A stretch of DNA of 11,810 bases from an uncultured Planctomycetaceae bacterium (GCA_937860165.1 CALMBE010000370.1:1-11810), one strand, 5' to 3'. Positions 1-7,405 are shown, counted from the first letter of the stretch. A program made the numbers and translations. The notes: a model not told the origin generated them from the letters alone.

Positions 1-218
1 GGCGGAGTCGATTTTGCCTTAACCTTCGGTTTCTGCTTTGCTTCAGGAGGAGTCGGGGTCGTCGTGTCGGTAGTTTCTATGGGCTTCGGCCGCGCTACAC
101 TGGGCTTGGCAGGGGCAATGGCAACCGTTGGTTCACTAATTTCTTCACTGCAACCTGCGACGACGCACAACAGCGTGCAGCAGGCCAAGAGCGTGAGTGA
201 GTACTTGATATGAGCCAT
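1..218 (-). CDS. Putative lipoprotein, partial (C-terminus outside the window)
   Basis: The frame stays open from an ATG at 218 to the window edge (72 codons seen). The first 23 residues form a short lipoprotein signal: a positive N-region (HIK), a hydrophobic stretch, then a lipobox LCVVAGC with the probable lipidated cysteine at residue 23. What follows is a low-complexity Pro/Thr/Lys/Ala-rich segment, typical of a periplasmic linker before a folded domain that is not visible here. It lies 115 bp downstream of the secretin gene on the same strand, so it may be co-transcribed. A lipoprotein beside a secretin could be a PilP-like connector or a pilotin, and PilP also has a lipidated, disordered N-terminus. 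Nothing in the visible part proves that, and an unrelated lipoprotein is equally possible. No strong ribosome binding site is seen. Confidence 0.72.
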   Translation of the reverse strand, partial: MAHIKYSLTLLACCTLLCVVAGCSEEISEPTVAIAPAKPSVARPKPIETTDTTTPTPPEAKQKPKVKAKSTP

Positions 219-333
219 GTTCCGGATCCACTAATCGCCAGGAAGTCCATCTAACTCTAGCACGCAGTGAGTCTGCCGATGTGGTCACTACTGCTTCCGA
301 TCCCTGCAATCGACAGGATCGATTCAATCCCAA

Positions 334-2226
334 CTAGCGACGCGGACCGGGATTTGTCGAGCGGAAACGGTTGTCGAAATCGTGCCGCAGCGGCTGTTGG
401 TGCGCCTGGTTGTATTGGGGCATGGGCTGCTGGTAGGCCGGATACTGGAACTCGCTCTCCACGGAGGGGAAAGGAACCGGCTCGAACTCCGACGGCCCGC
501 AATCCCCTCTTTTGGTGGGGCACCCTTCCGCGGGAGGGATCGCTTCGAGTCGGCAATTGATGGTTTCCATCGCCAGATATTCCCGGCCGCGCATCGGCTC
601 GTCGAAATCGACGATTTCAGGTTGAATGAAAACGATCAACTCACTTTCGCGGACATTGGTATCGCGGGAGCGAAACAACGGGCCGATGAAGTGCATATCC
701 TTGAGAAACGGAATACCATTGAAATCACCCGTGTCGCTTCGCTGGCGGAGACCACCGATCACCAGGGTTTGGCGATTCGCTACGCGCACCGAGGTCGTTG
801 CCGTGCGGCTGTCGACGATTGGTTGATTGTCGTTTTCCGTGAATCCCGCCACTCTACTGAAGGTTTGATCCACGAGCATTTTTACGGTTCCATCCTCGGC
901 GATCTGAGGTGTTACTTCCAGCGTGATTCCGACCGGCTTGAATTCCGTGGTGCCGATTTGTCCGCCAAGTTCTGATTGCGTAATCTGCTGGAAGGGAATT
1001 TCTTGGACACTGCTCATGCTGGCGGTTTCGTTTTCTTCGACCGTGACATGCGGGTCGGCCAACAGACGGGCATCCTTGGCGTTTTGCAGCGCGACCGCCA
1101 CGGCTGTGATGTCGAAGTTTCGCGTCAAGCTCTTGATCGTCAGCGCGCTTCCGGAAGTTCCGGGGACAATCGTCTTGGAATCAAAAGTGAGTGCTTGCGA
1201 AGGATTCGCCGAACTCGAGGTCGAAGTTGAAACGCCATCGGTAGTTGTGGTAGTAGTCGCCAGTCCGTTGCTTTTACCGGAATGATTCCAATTGAGTCCC
1301 AACTGCTCGATGTCGGCTAGGCTGATATCGTAAATCAACGCCGTGATCCGCACCTGGGGCCGGGCGCGGTCAATTTTTTCCAGCACTCGTTCGACGAGCT
1401 CGATGTTCGAGGGATAGTCGACCACCACCAATCGATTCTCGGCCGGCATCGTGGCTACTTTGCCCGTCGTGCTGAGCACGGCGGATACCGGGTTTTTGCA
1501 ATTCTCAACGGGAATGAATTGGGTATGGAAGTAAGCGACTTGCAGCCGTTTGTATGATTCGGCGGGGATGCCACCGGTACTAGCCGATGCAGCGCCGTCC
1601 ATATTTGCGACAAACTCGCGGATCGATTGGACGCGGTCGGCGAAATCGACTACCAAAATACTGTTGGCGGATTCGAGTGATTGAAGTTGGCCTTGGCTGC
1701 TGAGCAAAAGCTTAGCGCCTTCGACCACTTCTGCCAGATCGCTATGCGTCACCGTGATCGAAGCCGATTGAAAGAGGGGGTTTGCGCTCCCCACTTCTTG
1801 TACCCTTTGCACAACAAGACTTTCGCCCACGGCACGATAGCTGTAACCATTGGCCAGCAGAATTGCATCGAGGACTTCACGCAGCGGGGCCTGATTGTAG
1901 ATGCAACTGACCGTTCCCTCGACTTCCTTGCCGACGACAACATTGACCTTCCAGGTGGCACCGATTGTGAAAAGTGCTTGTTGGATTGTCGAATTCTGAA
2001 GCGACAGGTCACCGCGAGTCTCCAAGGCTACATGGAGGGGAACAAGCTGCTGCGGGGGTTTTGGCGCTGCCACCCGATTCGCGGGTGCAAGGCTAGGCTC
2101 GCCTTGAGCGTAAACAGACTTTTGGGCGGGAAGAGCACTCAGAATTACAGCAAACACGAACACCCCAAAGCAGGCGGCACGAGGCCCTGCCGAGCGGATT
2201 TTCCGACTCGCTTTGGATTGTTTCAT
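334..2226 (-). CDS. Secretin of a type IV pilus / type II secretion system (GspD/PilQ family)
   Basis: This is the outer-membrane ring through which a pilus or secreted cargo passes. The ATG at 2226 is chosen because GGGAGGA sits just upstream; a TTG 21 bases earlier has no such site. The product is 630 aa. A basic, hydrophobic N-terminus ending near VYAQG is a signal peptide. An N0/STN-like domain covers about 74-140, and further ring-building N domains about 155-210 and 226-286. The secretin barrel is about 290-540, with the conserved block VGITLEVTPQI and the late motif GIPFLKDMHFIGPLF. A Thr/Ser-rich insert (about 323-345) breaks the early barrel region. About 90 residues after the barrel form a Pro/Gln/Tyr-rich tail with three cysteines. 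No AMIN domain as in classical PilQ is apparent. It follows the PilO-like gene by 81 bp. Family assignment is secure; pilus versus secretion role is open. Confidence 0.95.
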   Translation of the reverse strand: MKQSKASRKIRSAGPRAACFGVFVFAVILSALPAQKSVYAQGEPSLAPANRVAAPKPPQQLVPLHVALETRGDLSLQNSTIQQALFTIGATWKVNVVVGKEVEGTVSCIYNQAPLREVLDAILLANGYSYRAVGESLVVQRVQEVGSANPLFQSASITVTHSDLAEVVEGAKLLLSSQGQLQSLESANSILVVDFADRVQSIREFVANMDGAASASTGGIPAESYKRLQVAYFHTQFIPVENCKNPVSAVLSTTGKVATMPAENRLVVVDYPSNIELVERVLEKIDRARPQVRITALIYDISLADIEQLGLNWNHSGKSNGLATTTTTTDGVSTSTSSSANPSQALTFDSKTIVPGTSGSALTIKSLTRNFDITAVAVALQNAKDARLLADPHVTVEENETASMSSVQEIPFQQITQSELGGQIGTTEFKPVGITLEVTPQIAEDGTVKMLVDQTFSRVAGFTENDNQPIVDSRTATTSVRVANRQTLVIGGLRQRSDTGDFNGIPFLKDMHFIGPLFRSRDTNVRESELIVFIQPEIVDFDEPMRGREYLAMETINCRLEAIPPAEGCPTKRGDCGPSEFEPVPFPSVESEFQYPAYQQPMPQYNQAHQQPLRHDFDNRFRSTNPGPRR

Positions 2227-2307
2227 GTGTCCTCCCTGACACAACAACCTTAGTTGCTGATTCTAATTTGGCGATTCGTAACGCGGAGCAACGTTTTCAA
2301 CTCTCAC

Positions 2308-2934
2308 TCACGATGTCTTTCTGCCCAGCGCGTATAACCACATTTCCATATCAAGGGTAATCGTCTCGCCGTTGCCCGTATCGGAACGCATGTGCATGTG
2401 CTCAGGATAAGCCAGGGTCGAATCCTTTTGAACACGATCCAAGAATCCCGAGACATCCTGCATTTTGCCCGCTACGGAAAGCACTACTTTGCGACTCTCT
2501 AGCACAAATGGCGTACTCATCCTTGAGCTGCCCTGTGCAACGCTGCTTTTTTCCAAAGGATTATCTTTTTCCAACCAGGGTCGCATTGTCGGAGAAACCA
2601 AATCCAATCGCCGTACCTGGCACCCCGACTGACGGACCAACTCGACCAGTTTACTGCGATACTTGCTGACCGAATCTTCGGAAATACAGCGACTTTCGAT
2701 CGCAGTCACTTCCGCTTGGAGTTCTTTGGCGCTGTCCTGGAGCTTGGGTAACAATTCCTGTGTCTGGTAGGCAATCTCCAAATCATCCGTAAGAACCCTA
2801 CGACTCTCCTGATTGTCAAAATACTCATCGACCAAGGGACTCCACGCCACGAGGCCAAGCAGGATTGTAACGATTGCAACGATTAGCCCTCGGCGGGAGC
2901 TTTCGCAAAATCTTCGGAGTATTGTGTCATTCAT
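2308..2934 (-). CDS. PilO/GspM-like inner-membrane assembly protein
   Basis: The 208-aa product has a basic cytoplasmic N-terminus, one membrane helix at about 16-34, a predicted coiled coil at about 42-85, and an alpha/beta C-terminal part (about 90-205) of the size expected for the PilO/GspM ferredoxin-like periplasmic domain. Sequence identity to PilO is weak, as usual for this family. The call rests on topology, length and position between PilM-N and the secretin, where PilO sits in pilMNOPQ operons. The ATG at 2934 overlaps the stop of the upstream gene by 8 bases, implying translational coupling, and has AAAGG about 9 bases upstream. A TTG at 2952 would lengthen the protein by six residues but looks worse. 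Its expected role is to pair with the PilN-like half of the upstream protein and link the platform to the secretin. Confidence 0.82.
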   Translation of the reverse strand: MNDTILRRFCESSRRGLIVAIVTILLGLVAWSPLVDEYFDNQESRRVLTDDLEIAYQTQELLPKLQDSAKELQAEVTAIESRCISEDSVSKYRSKLVELVRQSGCQVRRLDLVSPTMRPWLEKDNPLEKSSVAQGSSRMSTPFVLESRKVVLSVAGKMQDVSGFLDRVQKDSTLAYPEHMHMRSDTGNGETITLDMEMWLYALGRKTS

Positions 2935-4495
2935 TGCTAGCAACCTTTGCAACAGGCGTCTGAGGTTTGCCGATGTTTAGCTCAACATCGAATTCAATCG
3001 TCGGTCCGGAAGGACTCTGACCGCTCTGGGTACTGCGGAGGGCGACATTGGCAATTCCCGGCGATTTCTCGAGGTCTCGCACGAAGTCGAAGACCCCTGC
3101 TTCGAGAAAACTAGAACCTTTAAGCTCTAAATTTTTGAGCTCGCTCAGCTTGAGAGAGCTCAACCACACGTCGCTCGGCATGCAATGCGCGATATTCCGA
3201 AGCTGGGTGGTCGTGGTAGCATTTACGAAATGGCTTGCTAGCAACTGGAGCTGGGCTAGCTTGACGCGGTTGGCACCGGAGCGCAGTTCAAGTTCGCGGG
3301 CTTCGGCCTTCACACCCGCGAGACTGTCGAGTTCCAATTGCAAGCGATTGTTTTCCGAGCTTTGATAATAGTTACCCAGCCAAGCCCCGGCGGCGAGTAA
3401 CAAGACTCCCGCCAAGGGTGCCAAGCTGCGAATCAGAATTGGGCGCAACGGCTCGCGCGAAAGTGCCGCGATGTGCTCCATGAAGTTGGGTGCATCGTAC
3501 TCATCGGGTGACAAATAGGTACCCAACAAGGCTCCGAGTCCAGGCACGAGATTCGGGTCGGTGGTTTCTTGCGAGAATATCCAAGTGGCTTGAATATCAG
3601 CCGGCTCGAACACATGCGGTTCAAAACCTGGTACCTTCTCCAAGGCCTGCACCGCCCTCAAAACATTCTCCCGATTGCCGGACAAATAGAATTGCTGCAA
3701 CTTAGGAGGTGTCTTGCGGAGTAATCGGCCCAGGTGACGTTCGAGTCGGCTCAAATGGGTTTTCAAGACTTCGACCAATTCCTTGGCATCGTGGCAACTA
3801 CCTGGTCGGTATTCCAGTAACAAACGACCATTGTGCGAGACACCGATTTCGACGGAATCTTGATCTAAATGAATCAGAACAGAGGGCAGGTCGGGGACGT
3901 TTTTCAAACGACCCAGTGCGCGGCTATTCGCCACCAAGGCCGGCTCAATGGATTCGAGCCGCATCCCAGCTTGGTCGCATGCTAATTGAAGCGTGTCGAG
4001 AGTTTTGACATTGGCGATCGCAGATACGGCATAGGTGTGCCGGGCGTCGATGGGCTTGGAATTGCTGACGGCCACCTTTTCGCCAGTTCCCAAGAGCAAA
4101 TAGAGTTGGCTGCGTTGTTTGAGTAGTTGCAGTTCTGCTCGCACTTCCTCCGTGGGCCCCAACAAGGCCTTGGAAACGCAGTATTTTCCACTGAGCACGA
4201 TGTGAATCTCGCAACCTGTGAGGCTATGTTTTTCGGCAATCGACCGGAGCGCGGAGGAAAGGTCAGCCAGTCCTTCGGGAGTATGAAGCGATTGCGAATC
4301 GATTTTCCAACGTTGCGTGAATGCCTCGACTTGGTCGCTCTCCCCAGTGGGTGAACGATGCACAATCACCGAGCGCAGATCGGAATCTGTAAGTTCGATA
4401 ACCGCCAGACGGTTTTCGGAGTGTTTACGCCGTTCACGCGCTCGACGCCGTTCGCGCGGCAAGCGACGTTCTGATTCTTTGCGGCGATCTGCCAT
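2927..4495 (-). CDS. PilM-PilN fusion (GspL-like) inner-membrane alignment protein
   Basis: The 522-aa protein joins two parts that are separate genes in classical pilMNOPQ operons. Residues about 1-25 are strikingly Arg-rich. Residues about 28-328 look like a degenerate PilM actin-like domain, ending in PGLGALLGTYL, which matches the GLAL-type end of PilM. The usual GIDIG phosphate motif is not visible near the start (RLAVIELTDSDL is there), so ATP binding is doubtful. A membrane helix follows at about 352-377, then a coiled region, then a PilN-type domain with VWLSSLKL and LELKG. The overall order (cytoplasmic actin-like, membrane helix, ferredoxin-like) equals GspL. The ATG at 4495 is preferred because GGAG lies six bases upstream; TTG at 4513 is an alternative. 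It starts 24 bp after the pilin gene and overlaps the PilO-like gene by 8 bases. Confidence 0.88.
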   Translation of the reverse strand: MADRRKESERRLPRERRRARERRKHSENRLAVIELTDSDLRSVIVHRSPTGESDQVEAFTQRWKIDSQSLHTPEGLADLSSALRSIAEKHSLTGCEIHIVLSGKYCVSKALLGPTEEVRAELQLLKQRSQLYLLLGTGEKVAVSNSKPIDARHTYAVSAIANVKTLDTLQLACDQAGMRLESIEPALVANSRALGRLKNVPDLPSVLIHLDQDSVEIGVSHNGRLLLEYRPGSCHDAKELVEVLKTHLSRLERHLGRLLRKTPPKLQQFYLSGNRENVLRAVQALEKVPGFEPHVFEPADIQATWIFSQETTDPNLVPGLGALLGTYLSPDEYDAPNFMEHIAALSREPLRPILIRSLAPLAGVLLLAAGAWLGNYYQSSENNRLQLELDSLAGVKAEARELELRSGANRVKLAQLQLLASHFVNATTTTQLRNIAHCMPSDVWLSSLKLSELKNLELKGSSFLEAGVFDFVRDLEKSPGIANVALRSTQSGQSPSGPTIEFDVELNIGKPQTPVAKVASNE

Positions 4496-4519
4496 GTGCG
4501 GCTCCGTGGACAAACGTAT

Positions 4520-4897
4520 CTATTGAATGGTTGCTACAACGGTTCGAGTAACACTGCCAGCGACGCCGCTGGAAGTTACTGTGATTGTGGAACTGGCCCC
4601 CGTCACTGCCGTGGCAGTGTAGGTATTGTCGTCCGGGTACAGACCATCGGTGATCGTGCCCCGCCAGTCGATATCGGCTTCGAGTTGCGCCGCCACTTGG
4701 TGGACACCGGCGTTGGCCAAGTATAAAGCGCGCTCATAATCCATAGAATTGCGTAAGGCTGACAGTTCGAGGGTCGTGGCATCGAGGATGTTCACGACCA
4801 TGAGTGTCGCAAAGGTGAGAATGAACATACAAAACAGCAAAGCTGCCCCGCGGCGGGGGCGATTCGATTTCGAGTGCTTTGGATATCTAGTTAACAT
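4520..4897 (-). CDS. PilX / short GspK-like minor pilin
   Basis: The 125-aa product begins with a 17-residue basic leader ending RRG, followed by AALLF and a long hydrophobic helix, then ALRNSMDYERALYLANAGV. This matches the N-terminal domain of PilX-type minor pilins, where RGAALL precedes the helix and a YERA-x-LANAG-like segment follows. Position +5 is Phe, not Glu; absence of Glu5 is typical of the tip pilins PilX/GspK. It lacks the large alpha-helical insert of full GspK, so it is the short form. The start at 4897 has TAGGA five bases upstream and lies seven bases after the stop of the preceding gene; an in-frame upstream ATG at 4957 would give an implausibly long leader. It is probably the last of four minor pilins forming the priming tip complex. 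The C-terminal half is Thr/Val/Ser-rich beta-type sequence. Confidence 0.83.
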   Translation of the reverse strand: MLTRYPKHSKSNRPRRGAALLFCMFILTFATLMVVNILDATTLELSALRNSMDYERALYLANAGVHQVAAQLEADIDWRGTITDGLYPDDNTYTATAVTGASSTITVTSSGVAGSVTRTVVATIQ

Positions 4898-4904
4898 GTT
4901 GGTC

Positions 4905-5432
4905 CTACCATGCCCTGAGCCAGGCCTGGCACGAGGCCTGAGCATCTTCGGTCGCACCCGCGGGGCGTTCGAGGGTTACTGTGGTCGTAGCCTTGATGGA
5001 ATGGATCAGGCCCACATCGGTGGATGTCGTAACTCCGTCGGTGCGGATCCCCAGAAACGTGAGTTCTTCGATATCATTTGCCAAGACCTGCGTGGCCGTC
5101 GTTACTCCGTACAAGACTTGATTGGTAGTAGCATTGTGATCCCACACGATTGTGCTACCCGAAGCAGTTAACAAGGAAAGACTTCCCGAGTTGTCGGTGG
5201 GCCCCGAAATCGCGACGACACTAGTCGCTTGTCGCGCTTGCCGGACGATGTGTCTCAAAACGGCAATCCCGGCCTGACGGGTCTCGTGATCTGCTTCATG
5301 TCGGCTCCAAGCTGCATACGAAGATTGCACAAGAACCATGAGCGCGGTCGACAGGGCAGCCAACATAGCGGTACTCGCCATGAGCTCTAGGAGCGTAAAT
5401 CCGATTCGGGTGGAAGTGTGATTATTCTTCAT
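4905..5432 (-). CDS. GspJ/PilW-like minor pilin
   Basis: The product is 175 aa with an 11-residue leader ending RIG, then FTLLELM with Glu at +5, a canonical prepilin peptidase site followed by a hydrophobic helix. After the helix comes RQAGIAVLRHIVRQARQA, the arginine-rich segment seen in GspJ/PilW proteins. The rest resembles their mostly beta C-terminal domain (SLSLLTASGSTIVW, VLANDIEELTFLGI). The ATG at 5432 overlaps the preceding reading frame by 11 bases, and no clear Shine-Dalgarno is seen, so translational coupling is likely. In known systems GspJ/PilW joins the I/V, K/X and H/FimT pilins in a tip complex that primes assembly. Order here (H, I, J, K-like) matches the gspHIJK and fimT-pilVWX order. 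The subfamily label comes mainly from this order and length. Confidence 0.85.
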   Translation of the reverse strand: MKNNHTSTRIGFTLLELMASTAMLAALSTALMVLVQSSYAAWSRHEADHETRQAGIAVLRHIVRQARQATSVVAISGPTDNSGSLSLLTASGSTIVWDHNATTNQVLYGVTTATQVLANDIEELTFLGIRTDGVTTSTDVGLIHSIKATTTVTLERPAGATEDAQASCQAWLRAW

Positions 5433-5880
5433 CTTGGTAGGCAGCTAACTGGGCAATTTTTGTGCGATAGAGAACCTGCAATTCCGATGCGTCGGCAGTT
5501 GAATCGCCATCGGTATCGTCGAACACGGTTACTTGGATGTGCATTAACTGACCTACAATTCCGCCATCCGCAACAGCATCTGAAGCAACTGCTGAATAGC
5601 GAACGCTGGCGTGCCCATCGGCGGCAACATTTCCCGTGGTCGTGGTACTCGTCCAGGTGAGCATCTTTAGGGCGCACTGCTGTTCCAAAATGCTCACCGC
5701 GTAATTTGCCAAGAGATTGCGGCGGTTGAGGTCGCGACTCTTCGCCATGGCATCTCTTACAACCGCGAGCGTTGGGACCAGTGAGCCCGTGACCAAAGCA
5801 GCGGCCATGACCATTTCCAGTAACGAAAAAGCCTGGCGTTTACTTGTCGTGCTTCGACCTGGTTTTACGCGATCGCACAT
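5422..5880 (-). CDS. GspI/PilV-like minor pilin with an Ala cleavage site and EF-hand-like loop
   Basis: The product is 152 aa. A 17-residue leader ends KRQA, so the residue before the cut is Ala, not the usual Gly; it is followed by FSLLEMV with Glu at +5 and a hydrophobic helix. After the helix, SRDLNRRNLLANYAVSILEQQ resembles the GspI/PilV segment with LA...AxxxLE. Near the C-terminus, residues 122-133 (DTDGDSTADASE) fit the acidic positions 1, 3, 5, 9 and 12 of an EF-hand or thrombospondin-type-3 calcium loop. The start at 5880 is the only ATG giving a reasonable leader, but no clear ribosome site precedes it. A 145-bp gap separates it from the preceding pilin gene, the longest within the minor-pilin group. 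It overlaps the next gene by 11 bases. Confidence 0.84.
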   Translation of the reverse strand: MCDRVKPGRSTTSKRQAFSLLEMVMAAALVTGSLVPTLAVVRDAMAKSRDLNRRNLLANYAVSILEQQCALKMLTWTSTTTTGNVAADGHASVRYSAVASDAVADGGIVGQLMHIQVTVFDDTDGDSTADASELQVLYRTKIAQLAAYQDEE

Positions 5881-6025
5881 GGCACAAAGTCATTCAATGG
5901 GCTTGAATTGGCTCGGAGTGAATACAGTTTCAGCTACGGATTTAGCTAGGAAACCATAGCTTACGGAAATTGCTCCGCACCGAGAGAATCGGTTAGAATC
6001 GCTACAATGCGTCGAAACGAACCTG

Positions 6026-6526
6026 TTAAGGTGTTGTTTCCACCACGGTAACCGCGCCCGTGAGCGTAGTAACGATGATACTCCAAGAGCGGTCGTCCCC
6101 CGCAACTGTGAGTGAATAACCGGCTAGAGCGGCACCGTCGAAATCGAACTCGAGCGTCGTTGCGGAGGCAGTCACTGTGACATCGCTGGGAATCGTTCGG
6201 GTCGTGTCAACTTGCACGTTTCCGGAAATTGCCCGACGATAGAGAGCAAAACTGGTAACGCCGGTAGCAGCGGGAGCCAATTGCAGGTAGTGATTGTCGC
6301 CCGTGGAGATCGTGGCCCGGCGAGCATGGATGAGCGCCAACGCCAACTTGCGGGCCACACCTTGGGCGCCGCCGTTGCTCAAAGTCGAGTGACCGAAGCT
6401 GGAGATCGCTGCGACCGACAGCAGCCCCACTATGGCCAAGACGGCCGTGAGTTCTAAAAAGCTCATGGCTCGCCGCAATTGAATGCGGCGAGCCATGTCG
6501 CGGAAACTTTCTGATTTTCGATTCAT
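6026..6526 (-). CDS. GspH/FimT-like minor pilin
   Basis: The product is 166 aa from the ATG at 6526, or 156 aa from the ATG at 6496. The shorter form has a 10-residue leader (MARRIQLRRA) like its neighbours, so it may be the true start. Neither start has a good ribosome site. The cleavage region is RRA followed by MSFLEL, with Ala at -1 and Glu at +5. The helix AVLAIVGLLSVAAI is followed by LALALIHARRATISTGDNHYL, which matches the GspH/FimT pattern of an L-x-ARxxAI segment next to a beta domain. The beginning of the gene carries a perfect 14-bp inverted repeat (6464-6497) covering the second ATG and the cleavage site. It lies 27 bp after the GspG-like gene. In known systems this subunit belongs to the minor pilin tip. 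Confidence 0.85.
   Translation of the reverse strand: MNRKSESFRDMARRIQLRRAMSFLELTAVLAIVGLLSVAAISSFGHSTLSNGGAQGVARKLALALIHARRATISTGDNHYLQLAPAATGVTSFALYRRAISGNVQVDTTRTIPSDVTVTASATTLEFDFDGAALAGYSLTVAGDDRSWSIIVTTLTGAVTVVETTP
6464..6497 (-). repeat. Perfect 14-bp inverted repeat inside the GspH/FimT-like gene
   Basis: Arms CATGGCTCGCCGCA (6464-6477) and TGCGGCGAGCCATG (6484-6497) are exact reverse complements around a six-base centre (ATTGAA on plus). In the minus-strand transcript they would form a GC-rich 14-bp stem with a six-base loop. The alternative start codon (6496-6494) lies in the 5' arm, and the codons for the RRA-M cleavage site lie in the 3' arm. There is no U-run after it, so it is not a standard terminator. 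It may modulate translation or mRNA stability between the strongly initiated GspG gene and the minor pilins. Confidence 0.9.
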
Positions 6527-6553
6527 GGCGAGTGGTCTGGCGAGTTAACCCGA

Positions 6554-6877
6554 CTAGTTCACCCGATGCGTCGTGGTATTCAGTGAGTAAGCCGAATTGT
6601 CGACAGGATTGGCCGGAATGCCATCCGGGAAGTAATTCACGTCGGCACCGATGTCGGTAAGGTTGTCCAACGGCCAGCTTCCGTTGTCGATATAGTAGCG
6701 TTCAACGGAGGCGTTAATCGTGGCCTTATGATGGTCCCGTACGCGTTGTTTGGCAGTATCGCTAGATACTGTAACACGCGGAATGATGATCGCGGCAATG
6801 ATGCCGAGGATCGTCACGACGGCGAGCAGTTCGAGTAGGGAGAAACCGCTCACTTTCTTGATTCTTAGCGATTTCAT
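6554..6877 (-). CDS. gspG: GspG-like (major) pilin, cysteine-less form
   Basis: The product is 107 aa: an 11-residue leader MKSLRIKKVSG, then FSLLELLAVVTILGIIAAIIIPRV with Glu at +5 and the typical kinking Pro late in the helix. The C-terminal part is short, with YFPDGIP and a closing YSLNTTTHRVN, as in two paralogues in this window. It is shorter than classical GspG (about 140 aa). The ATG at 6877 is preceded by AGGAG ten bases upstream, the best ribosome site among the pilin genes, consistent with high expression and a structural subunit role. The two cysteines present in both paralogues are Arg and Asn here. The 122-bp gap to the preceding pilin gene leaves space for its own promoter, though no convincing -35/-10 pair was found. 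Major-subunit status is inferred. Confidence 0.9.
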   Translation of the reverse strand: MKSLRIKKVSGFSLLELLAVVTILGIIAAIIIPRVTVSSDTAKQRVRDHHKATINASVERYYIDNGSWPLDNLTDIGADVNYFPDGIPANPVDNSAYSLNTTTHRVN

Positions 6878-6999
6878 GATTCGTTCACTCCTGAATTGTT
6901 TGGGGCAAAATTACAGTGTTTGGTTTGGCGAGACCTAGTTGATCTCTCATGCAATTATCCAAAGCTAGGTCGTGATTAGGGGCTTTACAGAAATTTTTC

Positions 7000-7332
7000 T
7001 TAGTGATTGTGTCCTACGACTCGGCCTGTGCCCGCATCAATGGTATAACCGGAATTATCTACAGGACAGGTTGGGAGCCCCTGGGGAAAATAGTCGAGGT
7101 CCGCCCCGATATTGCTCAGATTTGCCGCTGGCCAGGATCCTTTATTGTGCATCCAAAGTTCGGCCTGGATTTCGATATTCGCTTTGTAGGTTTCACAGGC
7201 GGATTGCTCGGCGTCGTCGTTACCGCCAATTACCCTAGGAAGCACCAGCGTGGCAATGGTGGCCACGATCGCCAAGACAGCCATCAATTCAACCAGCGAG
7301 TATCCAGATTTACGATGACGACAATTTGACAT
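7000..7332 (-). CDS. gspG: GspG-like pilin, two-cysteine form
   Basis: From the ATG at 7332 the product is 110 aa with a 10-residue leader MSNCRHRKSG, then YSLVELMAVLAIVATIATLVLPRV, Glu at +5. An in-frame ATG at 7374 would give a 24-residue leader, unusual for this class. The periplasmic part carries GSWP, IGADLDYFPQGLPTCPVDNSGY and GRV, closely matching the paralogue at 6554-6877 (GSWP, IGADVNYFPDGIP, PVDNS), so the two probably arose by tandem duplication. Mature cysteines near SAC and TCP align with the pair in the 11212 paralogue and could form a disulfide bridging the helix end and the C-terminal loop. The initiation region is weak compared with the next gene. It is the first pilin gene after the repeat-bearing gap. 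Confidence 0.88.
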   Translation of the reverse strand: MSNCRHRKSGYSLVELMAVLAIVATIATLVLPRVIGGNDDAEQSACETYKANIEIQAELWMHNKGSWPAANLSNIGADLDYFPQGLPTCPVDNSGYTIDAGTGRVVGHNH

Positions 7333-7405
7333 GATTCGGCTCGCTATGGAACGACTCAAGAATAACTTCGGCATTTGTCACTAATTGCAGGCAGGTAGTA
7401 ATTTT

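Noticed and set aside
382..975. 197-codon open frame on the plus strand
   Set aside because: Antisense to the conserved secretin barrel and tail; no signal, domain or ribosome site.
3135..3163. TTGAGCTC / GAGCTCAA inverted repeat inside the PilM-PilN gene
   Set aside because: It follows from repeated Leu/Glu/Lys codons in the PilN domain (LKLSELKNLELKG); eight bases only, so likely coincidental.
5944..5961. Small hairpin AGCTAGG / CC(A)TAGCT in the gap before the PilV-like gene
   Set aside because: Short stem with a bulge and three-base loop, no T-run, no other support for a terminator or promoter role.
6932..6971. GACCTAG / CTAGGTC inverted repeat between two GspG-like genes
   Set aside because: Only seven base pairs with 26 bases between; expected by chance at this length and no T-run follows.
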